A stretch of DNA of 5,258 nt from Bacilli bacterium (GTDB lineage Bacteria; Bacillota_I; Bacilli_A; RF39; UBA660), in contig CAAERO010000011.1 of the NCBI GenBank assembly GCA_900758495.1, forward strand, positions 1-5,258, given 5' to 3'. This document shows positions 4,650 to 5,258 of this stretch, piece by piece. The notes under the pieces were generated by a model, which searched no databases, was not told where the DNA came from, and worked only from the letters and a program-made list of their open reading frames with translations. Position numbers and translations under genes: made by a program. Each line of letters starts with the position of its first letter. The stretch's first letter is position 1.

Positions 4650-5258
4650 TTATACTTCTTTCTTTAACCGCTGAACTTGTCTTACTGAAATCTTAAGTTT
4701 TTCGGCTATATCTTTATTTTTTAAACCATTTCTAACTAACTCTCTAACTTCATTTAACGTATTAACTTTCTCTTGCTCTCTTTTAATTAAACCCTCTTCA
4801 TTTCTTCGGTCTGCTCTTCTTTTCTCATTCTTTCTATCATACTTTTCATCAAGACCTATAATAGTCTTCATATGCTTTTGCTCTTTGCTTGTAATCCCTA
4901 ATCTATCAATTAATGTTTCATTCTTATACCAATAACCTTCTTTATCTCTCATACCTTTAGAAACTCTCTTGCGCTCACCACTTCTTAATCCTTGCTCATA
5001 CGCTATAAATTTATCTATAGCCTTTGGTATACACCTTAAAACAGCTTGTACTTCTGTTTCTTTAAGTGGCTCAGTAAATGCATTATTAAACTCTATAACT
5101 ATATTTTCAAGTTCATAATTATCTCTAACGTAAATCCCCTTCCAGTATGCATAACAATGCACAGCCATATTTCTATACCCTGTCATTTCATACTTTCTAA
5201 GCCTGCATAAGGTTTCTAAATCATTGGCTCTTTCCATATGTAAGCTATATGAGTTAAA
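4650..5258 (-). CDS. Plasmid/ICE-type replication protein, C-terminal part (N-terminus beyond window)
   Basis: The first ATG in the window is at 5237, but the frame stays open to the edge (FNSYSLH before MERAND), so this is very likely the C-terminal 203 residues of a longer protein. The start of the fragment, RANDLETLCRLRKYEMTGYRN followed by HCYAYW, resembles the C-terminal part of replication/primase-like proteins on clostridial plasmids and conjugative elements, from memory. A long basic, charged helical region follows (GERKRVSKGMRD onward, with DRKNEKRRADRR). The C-terminal 30 residues look like a helix-turn-helix: VRNGLKNKDIAEKLKISVRQVQRLKKEV. It would act in replication initiation or as a DNA-binding regulator of the element. 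It ends 30 bp before the leader ORF and 83 bp before agrA, with no terminator visible. Base composition looks less AT-extreme than that of the agr genes. The functional assignment is tentative; the HTH is more secure. Confidence 0.6.
   Translation of the reverse strand, partial: FNSYSLHMERANDLETLCRLRKYEMTGYRNMAVHCYAYWKGIYVRDNYELENIVIEFNNAFTEPLKETEVQAVLRCIPKAIDKFIAYEQGLRSGERKRVSKGMRDKEGYWYKNETLIDRLGITSKEQKHMKTIIGLDEKYDRKNEKRRADRRNEEGLIKREQEKVNTLNEVRELVRNGLKNKDIAEKLKISVRQVQRLKKEV

Overview
The window is very AT-rich DNA typical of a low-GC Firmicute of the clostridial group. Every supported gene lies on the minus strand, so transcription runs from high to low coordinates. The AgrD peptide, with a Cys-x-Trp core followed by His-Gln-Pro, recalls the Clostridioides/Peptostreptococcaceae type. 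The edges look like a mobile element. At the right is the C-terminal part of what appears to be a plasmid- or ICE-type replication protein (4650-5258). At the left is the start of a Mor-family-like regulator (1-116). I cannot tell plasmid, phage or ICE apart from this window.

Between the edges is a complete, rearranged agr quorum-sensing locus. In transcription order it holds: a 9-codon leader ORF with a strong, hairpin-buried ribosome site (4591-4641); agrA, a LytTR response regulator (3851-4567); agrC, a membrane histidine kinase (2553-3857); a 221-aa secreted protein with a bacteriocin-like glycine-rich hydrophobic C-terminus (1763-2428); a 52-aa two-helix membrane protein coupled to it, probably its immunity protein (1603-1761); a decayed second cassette (about 1070-1573); agrB, the processing protease (362-952); and agrD, the 47-aa pheromone precursor (217-360). 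The agrD, 52-aa and leader ORFs are short and were found by hand translation.

The strongest regulatory signal is a promoter module that occurs three times: two CCAGTT half-sites exactly 21 bp apart, then 12 bp, then TTGAAT. It lies before agrBD, before the secreted-protein/immunity pair, and before the decayed cassette. Its shape is that of AgrA-binding direct repeats. It implies that one pheromone circuit controls its own signal genes (positive feedback) and a secreted antagonistic protein with its self-protection gene.

The decayed cassette arose by duplication. A 153-bp segment (1421-1573) repeats the last part of agrC plus the AgrA-type promoter (2495-2644), with about 14 substitutions and three gap positions by hand count. 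The agrC copy is frameshifted. Downstream of this promoter copy are a headless remnant that resembles the C-terminus of the secreted protein and an overlapping 87-aa membrane protein. I read this as tandem toxin/immunity cassettes under agr control on a mobile element, one intact and one eroded to its immunity-like gene. The toxin and immunity roles are inference; the agr assignments are firm.
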